A stretch of 64,000 nt of DNA, taken from NCBI RefSeq assembly GCF_014204945.1, contig NZ_JACHMN010000002.1, positions 1,378,503-1,442,502 of the forward strand, read 5' to 3'. The translations under genes were made by a program, and so were the position numbers. Each line of letters opens with the position of its first letter. Within the stretch, counting starts at the first letter, position 1. The stretch comes from Allocatelliglobosispora scoriae (GTDB lineage Bacteria; Actinomycetota; Actinomycetes; Mycobacteriales; Micromonosporaceae). A model generated the notes under the pieces. It saw only the letters and a program-made list of their open reading frames with translations. It had not been told where the DNA came from and made no database searches. Positions 57,188-64,000 of the stretch are shown here, piece by piece.

Positions 57188-57901
57188 TCATCGCTTCGCG
57201 GTGATGGTGAGCGGGCCCGCGGTCAACCGGACCTCGACCACCTTGGCGACACCGAAGGGCAGGTCGAAGCCGCACTGGGCGGCAGCGGCCCGCACGACGC
57301 ACTCCCCCAGCGGATGGCTGACGCCCGCCTTGTCGACCACCGTCATGGCGTACCCCCCGTCTGCCGGCGCCGTCGAGAGCACCGCGAGCCCCCACGATGG
57401 ATGGGTTTCGTAGTGGCCCTGGTAGAGGAAGAGCGTGCCGACCCGGTCGCCCGCGGCCGTCAGCAGCGGCGCTGCGGCGAGGTAGCGGCCGCCCGCGATC
57501 TCCAGCGTCGCCCGGTAGCGCTCGCCCAGGTCCCGGACCTCGGCCGTACGCCACAGCACCGCTCCGGCACCGACCGCCGCCGCGAGCAGCACCGCGACGA
57601 GCTGCCCGACGAGCCGCCGGGTGAGGCGGAACCGGCGGGCCCGCCGGACCGGGGCCGCGACAGTGTCCGGAGTAGACAGTCGCGCGAGGACACCCGCCTC
57701 GAACCTCGCCGTCGGCGCGAAGCCGGGCGCCAGCGCGAGCAGCCCGTCCGAGGTGTCGGCGAGTTCCCGCAGCTCGTCCCGGCAGGTCGGGCAGCCGCGC
57801 AGGTGACGCTGCACGATCGGACGATCCTGCTCGTCCAGGATGCCGAGGGCGAACTCCGGCAGCAGCTCGAGGACCTCCCCGCAGCAGACCTCGTCATTCA
57901 T
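57188..57901 (-). CDS. Membrane anti-sigma factor with zinc finger
   Basis: A 237-aa protein. The N-terminal ZAS motif is present: HLRGCPTCRDEL gives the His and CxxC ligands, with Cys6/Cys7 earlier. A membrane helix at about 97-120 (LVGQLVAVLLAAAVGAGAVLW) leads to an extracytoplasmic domain with two Cys. ATG 57901 overlaps the sigma gene by eight bases, so the pair is co-translated. It should hold the ECF sigma factor inactive until a signal reaches the outer domain. Confidence 0.88.
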   Translation of the reverse strand: MNDEVCCGEVLELLPEFALGILDEQDRPIVQRHLRGCPTCRDELRELADTSDGLLALAPGFAPTARFEAGVLARLSTPDTVAAPVRRARRFRLTRRLVGQLVAVLLAAAVGAGAVLWRTAEVRDLGERYRATLEIAGGRYLAAAPLLTAAGDRVGTLFLYQGHYETHPSWGLAVLSTAPADGGYAMTVVDKAGVSHPLGECVVRAAAAQCGFDLPFGVAKVVEVRLTAGPLTITAKR

Positions 57902-58424
57902 CCCCGGCTCCCAGCTGATCGCGCAGGCGGGAGAGGCCCAGCCGGATCCTGGTCTTCGCGGTGCCGAGCGGCACCCCTTCCCGCTCCGCGATCTCCCGCG
58001 CGGTGAGCCCGTAGAAGGTCGCGAGCACGACGGCCCGGGCCTGCTCGCCCGGGAGCCGGTGCAGCGCCTGGCGGATCCGCTGGGAATCGGCGAGGTCGTC
58101 GGTGGCGGCGGTGGCGCCGAGGAGGTCCATCAGCCGGTCCGGCTCGACGGGGTCCTCGGGACAGGCCCGCATGGCGTCGATCGCCGCGTTGCGGGTGATC
58201 GCCAGCAGCCAGGTGGTCGCGGCACCACGGCGCGGGTCGAAGGCGCCCGCGTAGCGCCACGCACGGACGAACGCATCCTGCGCCACCTCCTCGGCGAGGC
58301 CACGTGTCCCGACCACGGCCAGGGCCAGGCCGAAGACACGGGCGGAGTGTCGCCGGACGAAGACAGCGGCGGCCTGGGTATCACCCGCCGCCATCGCCGC
58401 CAGCAGTCCCTCGTCGGTAACCAC
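57894..58424 (-). CDS. ECF sigma factor
   Basis: A 176-aa extracytoplasmic-function sigma factor. Region 2 (VRRHSARVFGLALAVVG to ATTWLLAITRNAAIDAMR) and region 4 (LPGEQARAVVLATFYGLTAREIAE, PLGTAKTRIRLGLSRLRDQL) are complete. GTG start at 58424, with a weak ribosome site. Followed by its anti-sigma gene with overlap. Similar to SigK/SigL-like sigma factors paired with ZAS proteins; target genes are unknown. Confidence 0.9.
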   Translation of the reverse strand: MVTDEGLLAAMAAGDTQAAAVFVRRHSARVFGLALAVVGTRGLAEEVAQDAFVRAWRYAGAFDPRRGAATTWLLAITRNAAIDAMRACPEDPVEPDRLMDLLGATAATDDLADSQRIRQALHRLPGEQARAVVLATFYGLTAREIAEREGVPLGTAKTRIRLGLSRLRDQLGAGDE

Positions 58425-58768
58425 GGCCGTAATTAGAGCCCACCGTGGCGCGAGGGATTTCGCGGGGTCGATATCTGTGCCCGGCCGGCGCCGATCCGGC
58501 CGCGCACGTCGGTGTCCAGAGTAGAGACGATCACCATGTCGTCGGGAAGTACCCGGCAGAGCGCTCCCAGGGATTCATCCGGGCCGAAATTTAAGGCTGG
58601 CAGCGTACGCCACGATGTTTGCGGTCATGTTGTCACTCTGTTGCGTAATGTTGTCGGACTATTGCGTAAGCATGTCGGTTCCTGACACGATGGCGCAACT
58701 GCCCACTGCCGGAGGTCGATGTCCCCGATGCCGGCAGGCGGGACACCCTCTACCCGGAAGGAGTGCAC
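58425..58768 (+). promoter_or_regulatory. Regulatory region with 21-bp-spaced direct repeats
   Basis: A 344-bp gap between divergent genes. TTGCGTAATGTTGTCGG (58641-58657) and TTGCGTAAGCATGTCGG (58662-58678) match at 14 of 17 bases and lie 21 bp, two helical turns, apart; a third partial copy (ATGTTGTC) is at 58626. They may bind a regulator of the GH99-like gene. No LacI palindrome is present here. Confidence 0.5.
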
Positions 58769-61162
58769 ATGGCAGTCTCACGCCGGAAATTGATCACGTC
58801 TGCCGCAGCGGGTTCCGCCCTCGCCGCGGTGTCGTCCACCGGCCTGGTCACCTCGACCGCCAGCTCAGCCGCCGCCGCCAGCCCCATCGGCGACGTCGTC
58901 GGCAAGATCACCGTCGGCTACCAGGGCTGGTTCGCCGCGATCGGCGACGGCTCCCCGCTCAACGGCTGGTGGCACTGGGCCAACAACTGGGGCCAGGCAC
59001 CGTCGCCGAGCAACAACTCGGTGATCTCGTGGCCGGACATGCGGGAGTACACCCGCACCTACCCGACCGCGTTCGCCAACCTCAACAGCGGCCAGCCCGC
59101 CACGCTCTTCTCGCACTACGACCAGCAGACGATCGACACGCACTTCCGCTGGATGCAGGAGAACGGGTGCGACACCGCGGCGCTGCAGCGGTTCAACCCG
59201 GTCGGCGGCGAGGGCCCGATCCGCGACGCGATCACGGTGAAGGTGCGCACGGCGGCCGAGGCGACCGGCCGCAAGTTCTACATCATGTACGACGTCACCA
59301 ACTGGACGAACTTCCAGTCGGAGATCAAGACCGACTGGCTCAACAAGATGTCGGCGTACACGGCGTCCTCGGCGTACGCGAAGCAGAACGGCAAGCCGGT
59401 CGTCTGCATCTGGGGCTTCGGTTTCAACGACCCCGGCCGCCCCTTCACCCCGGCCCAGTGCCTCGAGGTCCTCAACTGGTTCAAGGCGCAGGGCTGCTAT
59501 GTGATCGGCGGGGTGCCGACCTATTGGCGGCAGGGGATCAACGACTCCCGCCCCGGGTTCGAGCAGGTCTACCGCGCCTTCCACATGATCTCGCCGTGGA
59601 TGGTCGGCCGCACCGGCGACCTCGCCGGACTCGACTCCTTCTACACCAACGTCAACACCCCGGACCAGGCCGAGTGCAACGCGCTCGGCATCGACTACCA
59701 GCCCTGCGTCATGCCCGGTGACCTCTCGTCCCACCACCGGCGCCACGGCGACTTCTACTGGCGGCACATCTACAACATGGTCCGCGTCGGCGCACAGGGC
59801 CTCTACGTCTCGATGTTCGACGAATACAACGAGGGCAACCAGATCGCCAAGTCGGCCGAGAACGCCTCGATGATCCCGGCCGGGACCAGCTTCGTCACCC
59901 TCGACGAGGACGGCACGATCTGCTCCTCCGACTACTACCTGCGCATCACCGCCGACGGCGGCAAGATGCTCAAGGGCCAGATCCCGCTCACCGCGGTCCG
60001 GCCCACCCAGCCCGTCGTCGGCGGCCAGCCGCCGGGCGACAGCAACCTCGCGCTCAACAAGCCCACCTCGGCGAGTACGAGCAACGGCGGCTTCCCGTCG
60101 GGCAACGCGGTCGACGGCAACACCGGTTCCTACTGGGAGAGCAACAACAACGCCTTCCCGCAGTGGGTCCAGGTCGACCTCGGCGCCGCCGCGACGGTGA
60201 GCCGGGTCGTGCTGAAGCTGCCGCCGTCGTGGGGTGCGCGTACTCAGACGCTCTCGGTCCAGGGCAGCACCAACGGCTCGACCTTCAGCACGCTCGCCGC
60301 CTCGGCGGGGAAGGTCTTCGACCCGGCGTCCGGCAACACCGTGACGATCACCTTCACGGCGGCGGCGACCCGGTACGTCCGGATCAACGTCACCGCCAAC
60401 ACCGGCTGGCCCGCCGCGCAACTCTCGGACCTGCAGGTCTTCGGCACCACCGGGGGCGGCGGGGACACCCAGGCGCCCACCGCGCCGGCCAACCTGACCG
60501 TGACCGGCAAGAACCAGACGAGCGTCTCGCTGAGCTGGTCGGCGTCGTCGGACAACGTCGGCGTCACCGGATACCAGGTCCGCCAGGGCGGCAACGTCGT
60601 CGGCACCACCGCGGCGACGAGCTACACGGTCAGCGGGCTGACCCCGGCCACGGCATACACCTTCACGGTCACCGCGCAGGACGCGGCGGGCAACACCTCG
60701 CCCGCCTCCAACTCCGCGAACGCGACCACCGACGCCGCCCCCAACACCAACCTGGCCCGGGGCAAGGCGACGTCGGAGAGCAGCCACGTGCAGAGCTACG
60801 GCTCGTGGAACGCGGTCGACGGCGACGCGGGGACCTACTGGGAGAGCAACAACAACGCCTTCCCGCAGTGGATCCAGGTCGACCTCGGCGCCGCCGCCTC
60901 GGTGAGCCGGGTCGTGCTCAAGCTGCCGACGCCCACCTCCTGGGCCACGCGTACGCAGACCGTCGCGGTGAGCACCAGCACGGACGGGTCGAGCTTCACC
61001 AATGCGGCAGGTCCGGCGGGTTACACCTTCAACCCGTCGAGCGGCAACACGGTGACGATCACCTTCTCGGCCCGCAGCGCCCGCTACCTGCGGCTGACCT
61101 TCACCGGCAACACGGGCTGGCCCGCCGGTCAGCTCTCGGAGTTCGAGGTCTACGCCGTCTAG
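58769..61162 (+). CDS. Secreted GH99/GH71-like hydrolase with discoidin and FN3 domains
   Basis: A 797-aa exported protein. The N-terminus AVSRRKLITSAAAGSALAA is a Tat-type signal. Residues about 40-405 are a barrel of the GH99/GH71-like kind (VGKITVGYQGWF, WWHWANNWGQ, MFDEYNEGNQIAKS), related to endo-mannosidase-type enzymes. A discoidin domain (about 425-565), a fibronectin III domain (about 570-660) and a second discoidin domain (about 665-797) follow. ATG 58769 is chosen because AAGGAG lies seven bases upstream; a GTG six bases earlier is also in frame. Confidence 0.85.
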   Translation: MAVSRRKLITSAAAGSALAAVSSTGLVTSTASSAAAASPIGDVVGKITVGYQGWFAAIGDGSPLNGWWHWANNWGQAPSPSNNSVISWPDMREYTRTYPTAFANLNSGQPATLFSHYDQQTIDTHFRWMQENGCDTAALQRFNPVGGEGPIRDAITVKVRTAAEATGRKFYIMYDVTNWTNFQSEIKTDWLNKMSAYTASSAYAKQNGKPVVCIWGFGFNDPGRPFTPAQCLEVLNWFKAQGCYVIGGVPTYWRQGINDSRPGFEQVYRAFHMISPWMVGRTGDLAGLDSFYTNVNTPDQAECNALGIDYQPCVMPGDLSSHHRRHGDFYWRHIYNMVRVGAQGLYVSMFDEYNEGNQIAKSAENASMIPAGTSFVTLDEDGTICSSDYYLRITADGGKMLKGQIPLTAVRPTQPVVGGQPPGDSNLALNKPTSASTSNGGFPSGNAVDGNTGSYWESNNNAFPQWVQVDLGAAATVSRVVLKLPPSWGARTQTLSVQGSTNGSTFSTLAASAGKVFDPASGNTVTITFTAAATRYVRINVTANTGWPAAQLSDLQVFGTTGGGGDTQAPTAPANLTVTGKNQTSVSLSWSASSDNVGVTGYQVRQGGNVVGTTAATSYTVSGLTPATAYTFTVTAQDAAGNTSPASNSANATTDAAPNTNLARGKATSESSHVQSYGSWNAVDGDAGTYWESNNNAFPQWIQVDLGAAASVSRVVLKLPTPTSWATRTQTVAVSTSTDGSSFTNAAGPAGYTFNPSSGNTVTITFSARSARYLRLTFTGNTGWPAGQLSEFEVYAV

Positions 61163-61174
61163 GGATCCATACTC

Positions 61175-61215
61175 GGTGGGGGTCCGAGCTTCACCAGGGG
61201 ACTCGGACCCCCACC
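61175..61215. terminator. Terminator after GH99-like gene
   Basis: GGTGGGGGTCCGAG pairs perfectly with CTCGGACCCCCACC around 13 nt, 13 bases after the stop. Confidence 0.88.
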
Positions 61216-61366
61216 GGCATCAGGGCCCACCTCGCGCGATCCGCACTGGATAGACCTAGTTGTCGAGCGATTGATCTCGATACGATGTCGATCAAACTGA
61301 TGATTGCTTTCGAAATATCGCCATGTGACGATTCTCTCCACCCACCACGGAAGGGACCGCTCACCC

Positions 61367-63208
61367 ATGCGACTTCCCCTGCGAACAGCCGCCGTCGCCA
61401 CCGGCTTACTCGCTCTCATGCTCACCGTCACCACCTCGGCGCTGGCCCACGATCCCAACACCGCCGAAGGGCGGGAGGAACTCCGCCGCGTCAACGCCGA
61501 CTACCAGCCGGCCGTGCGCTCGGCACCGATCACCGGACTCGCCGCGACCTCCTGCGTCGGCGGCACCGCCGCGGGCTACCCGTGCAGCAATGTCGACCTG
61601 CTCAGCGTCCTGCCGCTGGCGAGCATCGGCGGCGGCAACGGCAACAGCATGTGGGGCTGGACGGACTCGGCCACCGGCAAGGAGTACATCATCTTCGGGC
61701 GCACCACCGGTGCCGCCTTCATCGACGTGAGCGTGCCGACCGCCCCGGTCTACCTGGGCAACCTGCCGTCCTACAACGGCACGTCGAGCTCGTGGCGCGA
61801 CATCAAGGTCTACGCCAACCACGCCTTCATCGGCGCGGACAGCATCAGCACCCACGGCATGCAGGTCTTCGACCTGACCCGGCTGCGTACGGTGACGACC
61901 CCGCAGACCTTCACCGCCGACGCGCGCTACACCGGCTTCGGCAACTCGCACACCCTCTCGGTCAACGAGGAGACGGGCTTCATCTACGCGGTCGGCACCA
62001 ACACGTGCAGCGGCGGCGTCCACATGGTCAACGTCTCGAACCCGAAGGTCCCGGTCAACGCGGGCTGCGTCAGCAACGACGGTTACGTGCACGAGAACCA
62101 GTGCGTGGTCTACCACGGTCCGGACACGGCCTACAGCAACCACGAGATCTGCTTCAACTACAACACCGACACGCTGACGATCGTCGACGTCACCAACAAG
62201 TCGGCCCCGGTGCAGCTGTCCCGGACCGGCTACGCGGGCTCCGGCTACACCCACCAGGGCTGGCTCACCGGCGACCACGCGCGCCTGCTGATGGACGACG
62301 AGCTCGACACGGACCTGCCGGGCACCAAGACCTTCATCTGGAACGTCTCGGACCTCAACGCCCCGGTCAACACCGGCGTCTACGTCTCGCCGACGAGCCA
62401 GGCGACCGACCACAACCTCTACATCATCGGCAGCAAGGCCTACCAGGCGAGCTACCGGGCCGGGTTCCGGATGTTCGACATCACGAACATCGCGTCGAGC
62501 TCGATCAGCGAGATCGGCTACTTCGACATCTACCCGGCCGCCAACAACACCGGTTTCAACGGCGCCTGGAACGTCTACCCGTTCTTCGCCAGCGGCACGA
62601 TCGCGATCAGCGGCATCGAGCAGGGCCTGTTCCTGGTGAAGTACAACCCGGTCGTCACCCCGCCGACCACCACGGTCTGGAGCGACACCTTCGAGACCGC
62701 GACGGGCTGGACGGTCAACCCGAGCGGCACCGACACCGCGACCACCGGTGCCTGGGAGCGCGGCGACCCCGCCGACACCACCTCCAGCGGCGCCAAGCAG
62801 CTCGGCACCACGGTCAGCGGCAGCAACGACCTGGTCACGGGCCGCCTCGCCGGCACGGCCGCCGGTGACTACGACCTCGACGGCGGCGTCTCCAGCATCC
62901 GCTCCCCCGCGGTCACCCTCCCGTCGAGCGGCACCCTGAAGGTCTCGCTCTCGTGGTACCTCGCCCACGGCAGCAACGCCTCCAGCGCCGACTACTTCCG
63001 GGTCTCGGTCATCCACAGCGGCGGCACCACGCAGCTGTTCAACCAGGCGGGCGCGGCGAGCAACCGCAACGGCGCCTGGGCGACCGGCACGTGGGACCTC
63101 AGCGCCTATGCCGGGCAGTCGGTGCAGATCCTGATCCAGGCCGCCGACGCCTCCGGTGCCAGCCTCGTCGAGGCCGGCGTGGACGACGTCAAGATCACAA
63201 AGCAGTAG
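61367..63208 (+). CDS. Secreted choice-of-anchor B (LVIVD-repeat) protein
   Basis: A 613-aa exported protein with a Sec signal ending TSALAH. Residues about 60-435 are beta-propeller-like LVIVD repeats (GAAFIDVSVPTAPVYLGNLP, LTIVDVTNKSAPVQL, FRMFDITNIASSSI), as in choice-of-anchor B proteins. The C-terminal about 175 residues form a jelly-roll-like beta domain (TFETATGWTVN, VDDVKITK). Eight Cys in the propeller suggest disulfides. Function unknown; a surface-binding role is plausible. ATG 61367 follows GGAAGGGA at 11 bases. Confidence 0.8.
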   Translation: MRLPLRTAAVATGLLALMLTVTTSALAHDPNTAEGREELRRVNADYQPAVRSAPITGLAATSCVGGTAAGYPCSNVDLLSVLPLASIGGGNGNSMWGWTDSATGKEYIIFGRTTGAAFIDVSVPTAPVYLGNLPSYNGTSSSWRDIKVYANHAFIGADSISTHGMQVFDLTRLRTVTTPQTFTADARYTGFGNSHTLSVNEETGFIYAVGTNTCSGGVHMVNVSNPKVPVNAGCVSNDGYVHENQCVVYHGPDTAYSNHEICFNYNTDTLTIVDVTNKSAPVQLSRTGYAGSGYTHQGWLTGDHARLLMDDELDTDLPGTKTFIWNVSDLNAPVNTGVYVSPTSQATDHNLYIIGSKAYQASYRAGFRMFDITNIASSSISEIGYFDIYPAANNTGFNGAWNVYPFFASGTIAISGIEQGLFLVKYNPVVTPPTTTVWSDTFETATGWTVNPSGTDTATTGAWERGDPADTTSSGAKQLGTTVSGSNDLVTGRLAGTAAGDYDLDGGVSSIRSPAVTLPSSGTLKVSLSWYLAHGSNASSADYFRVSVIHSGGTTQLFNQAGAASNRNGAWATGTWDLSAYAGQSVQILIQAADASGASLVEAGVDDVKITKQ

Positions 63209-63222
63209 CCAGTCGCACACCC

Positions 63223-63254
63223 GGTGCCGCCCGCCCGTCCCGGCGGGCGGCACC
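63223..63254. terminator. Terminator after LVIVD-repeat gene
   Basis: GGTGCCGCCCGCC pairs perfectly with GGCGGGCGGCACC around six bases, 14 nt after the stop. Confidence 0.85.
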
Positions 63255-63279
63255 GCCGTTCACACCTAGGGGGTACGCC

Positions 63280-64000
63280 GTGAGTGCAGCCTGGCGTCGC
63301 AGGATGCCCTACCTCGCGCTCGTCATCACGTTCGCCCTGACGATCGCCTACATCTGGCCGGCGCTGACCGAGAGCTCCAGCGCCCGGACAGCGGCACTCC
63401 CCACCCCGTCGCCCTCCCCCAGCGCGCACGGCGACGGCCTCTCCGACAGCCACGACGGCTATCTGATGCAGCCCGTCTCGATGCCGACGACACGCGGAGC
63501 GGCCCGCACGGTCGCCTTCCGCATCGTCGCCCCCGACGGCACCGCCCTCACCGATTACGAGACGGTCCAGACGAAGCTGCTGCACATGTACGTCCTGCGC
63601 GACGACCTCAGCGGCTACCAGCACGTGCACCCCGAACTCGTCGGTGACACCTGGAGCGCCACGATCGGCGTACCCGATGGGGGTTCCTATCGGGTGTATG
63701 CCGAGTTCACGCCGCGCGGCCGCGGCGTGCTCGGCCACCCCACCACCCTGGGCCTGGCCTTCCTCATCCCGGGTGACACCAAGCTCGCGCCGCTGCCCGC
63801 ACCTGCCGCGACCAGCGATGACGGCGAGCTGACCCTGACCCGGATGGACGGCGTCGCCAACCTGCTGGAGGACCGGGGCACGCTGCTGCGCTTCCGCCTC
63901 ACCGACCGGTCGGGCGCCGTGGTGACCGGACTGGAGCCCTATCTCGGCTCGCTGGGCCACATGTCGGCCTTCGACTCGCGCACCCAGGCGCTGAGCCACG
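63280..64000 (+). CDS. Membrane-anchored secreted protein, partial at right edge
   Basis: The frame is open from GTG 63280 (AGGGGG upstream) to the window end, 240 residues without a stop. It begins with a membrane segment (MPYLALVITFALTIAYIWPAL), a Pro/Ser/Thr linker, and an extracellular region with KLLHMYVLRDDLSGYQHVHPEL and YLGSLGHMSAFDSR, both rich in His and Met. Similar actinobacterial proteins are found near copper-handling genes, so metal binding is possible. The C-terminus is missing. Confidence 0.75.
   Translation, partial: MSAAWRRRMPYLALVITFALTIAYIWPALTESSSARTAALPTPSPSPSAHGDGLSDSHDGYLMQPVSMPTTRGAARTVAFRIVAPDGTALTDYETVQTKLLHMYVLRDDLSGYQHVHPELVGDTWSATIGVPDGGSYRVYAEFTPRGRGVLGHPTTLGLAFLIPGDTKLAPLPAPAATSDDGELTLTRMDGVANLLEDRGTLLRFRLTDRSGAVVTGLEPYLGSLGHMSAFDSRTQALSH

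Overview
The window is high-GC DNA with many GTG/TTG starts, short 4-8 bp gene overlaps, Tat and Sec exported carbohydrate-active enzymes, a GlgE-type glycogen locus, ECF sigma/anti-sigma control and TetR/LacI regulators. This fits a filamentous soil actinomycete, most likely of the Micromonosporaceae; the genus cannot be fixed from the sequence alone. No rRNA, tRNA, transposase or CRISPR array was seen.

Layout. 1-0.7 kb: degenerate minisatellite and long inverted/direct repeats. 0.7-4.3 kb: DUF1801 protein, then a secreted PGRP-type amidase and a GHL10 glycosidase that share a golvesin-like C-terminal domain. 4.5-7.5 kb: response regulator, a coupled 66-aa ORF and a membrane TIR-WD40 protein. 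7.7-11.0 kb: SRPBCC-TM-CBM2 fusion, small secreted M15-like protein, a previously easy-to-miss 42-aa exported peptide gene and, divergently, an XRE-TPR regulator. 11.5-18.1 kb: class II lanthipeptide cluster (precursor, LanM, ABC exporter, BBE-like flavoprotein). 18.4-29.0 kb: a polysaccharide-utilisation region (M28 membrane peptidase, discoidin-GH16 glucanase, LacI repressor, discoidin beta-helix protein) marked by repeated GAGAGCGCTCTC operators, interrupted by a frameshifted SDR and its divergent TetR gene. 29.0-30.0 kb: intergenic repeats and a minisatellite. 30.0-39.3 kb: an acyl-CoA catabolic regulon with separate HAD, APH-kinase and acyl-CoA dehydrogenase genes, two further SDRs, MaoC, quinone reductase and a TetR regulator. 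39.4-42.1 kb: two peptidoglycan-active proteins. 42.2-43.3 kb: a long structured leader with three tandem RNA repeats in front of a MerR-like gene. 43.3-50.2 kb: glgC, glgA/glgM, glgE and glgB, followed by a coupled pair of GTPases to 53.5 kb. 53.6-58.4 kb: kinase-like protein, GlxA-type regulator, rhodanese, deazaflavin oxidoreductase, small membrane protein and an anti-sigma/ECF sigma pair. 58.8-64.0 kb: GH99-like enzyme with discoidin and FN3 domains, a secreted LVIVD-repeat protein and the start of a membrane-anchored protein cut by the right edge.

How the parts work together. GlgC makes ADP-glucose, GlgA/GlgM and GlgE build alpha-1,4-glucan through maltose-1-phosphate, and GlgB branches it. 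The LacI sites tie secreted glucan-acting enzymes to a sugar signal and to autoregulation. The acyl-CoA region looks like a split version of the animal ACAD10/ACAD11 architecture. The strongest candidates for undescribed biology are the exported peptide beside the XRE-TPR regulator, the triple pseudoknot-like leader RNA, the lanthipeptide cluster with flavoprotein, and a palindromic repeat that has expanded in frame inside two genes.
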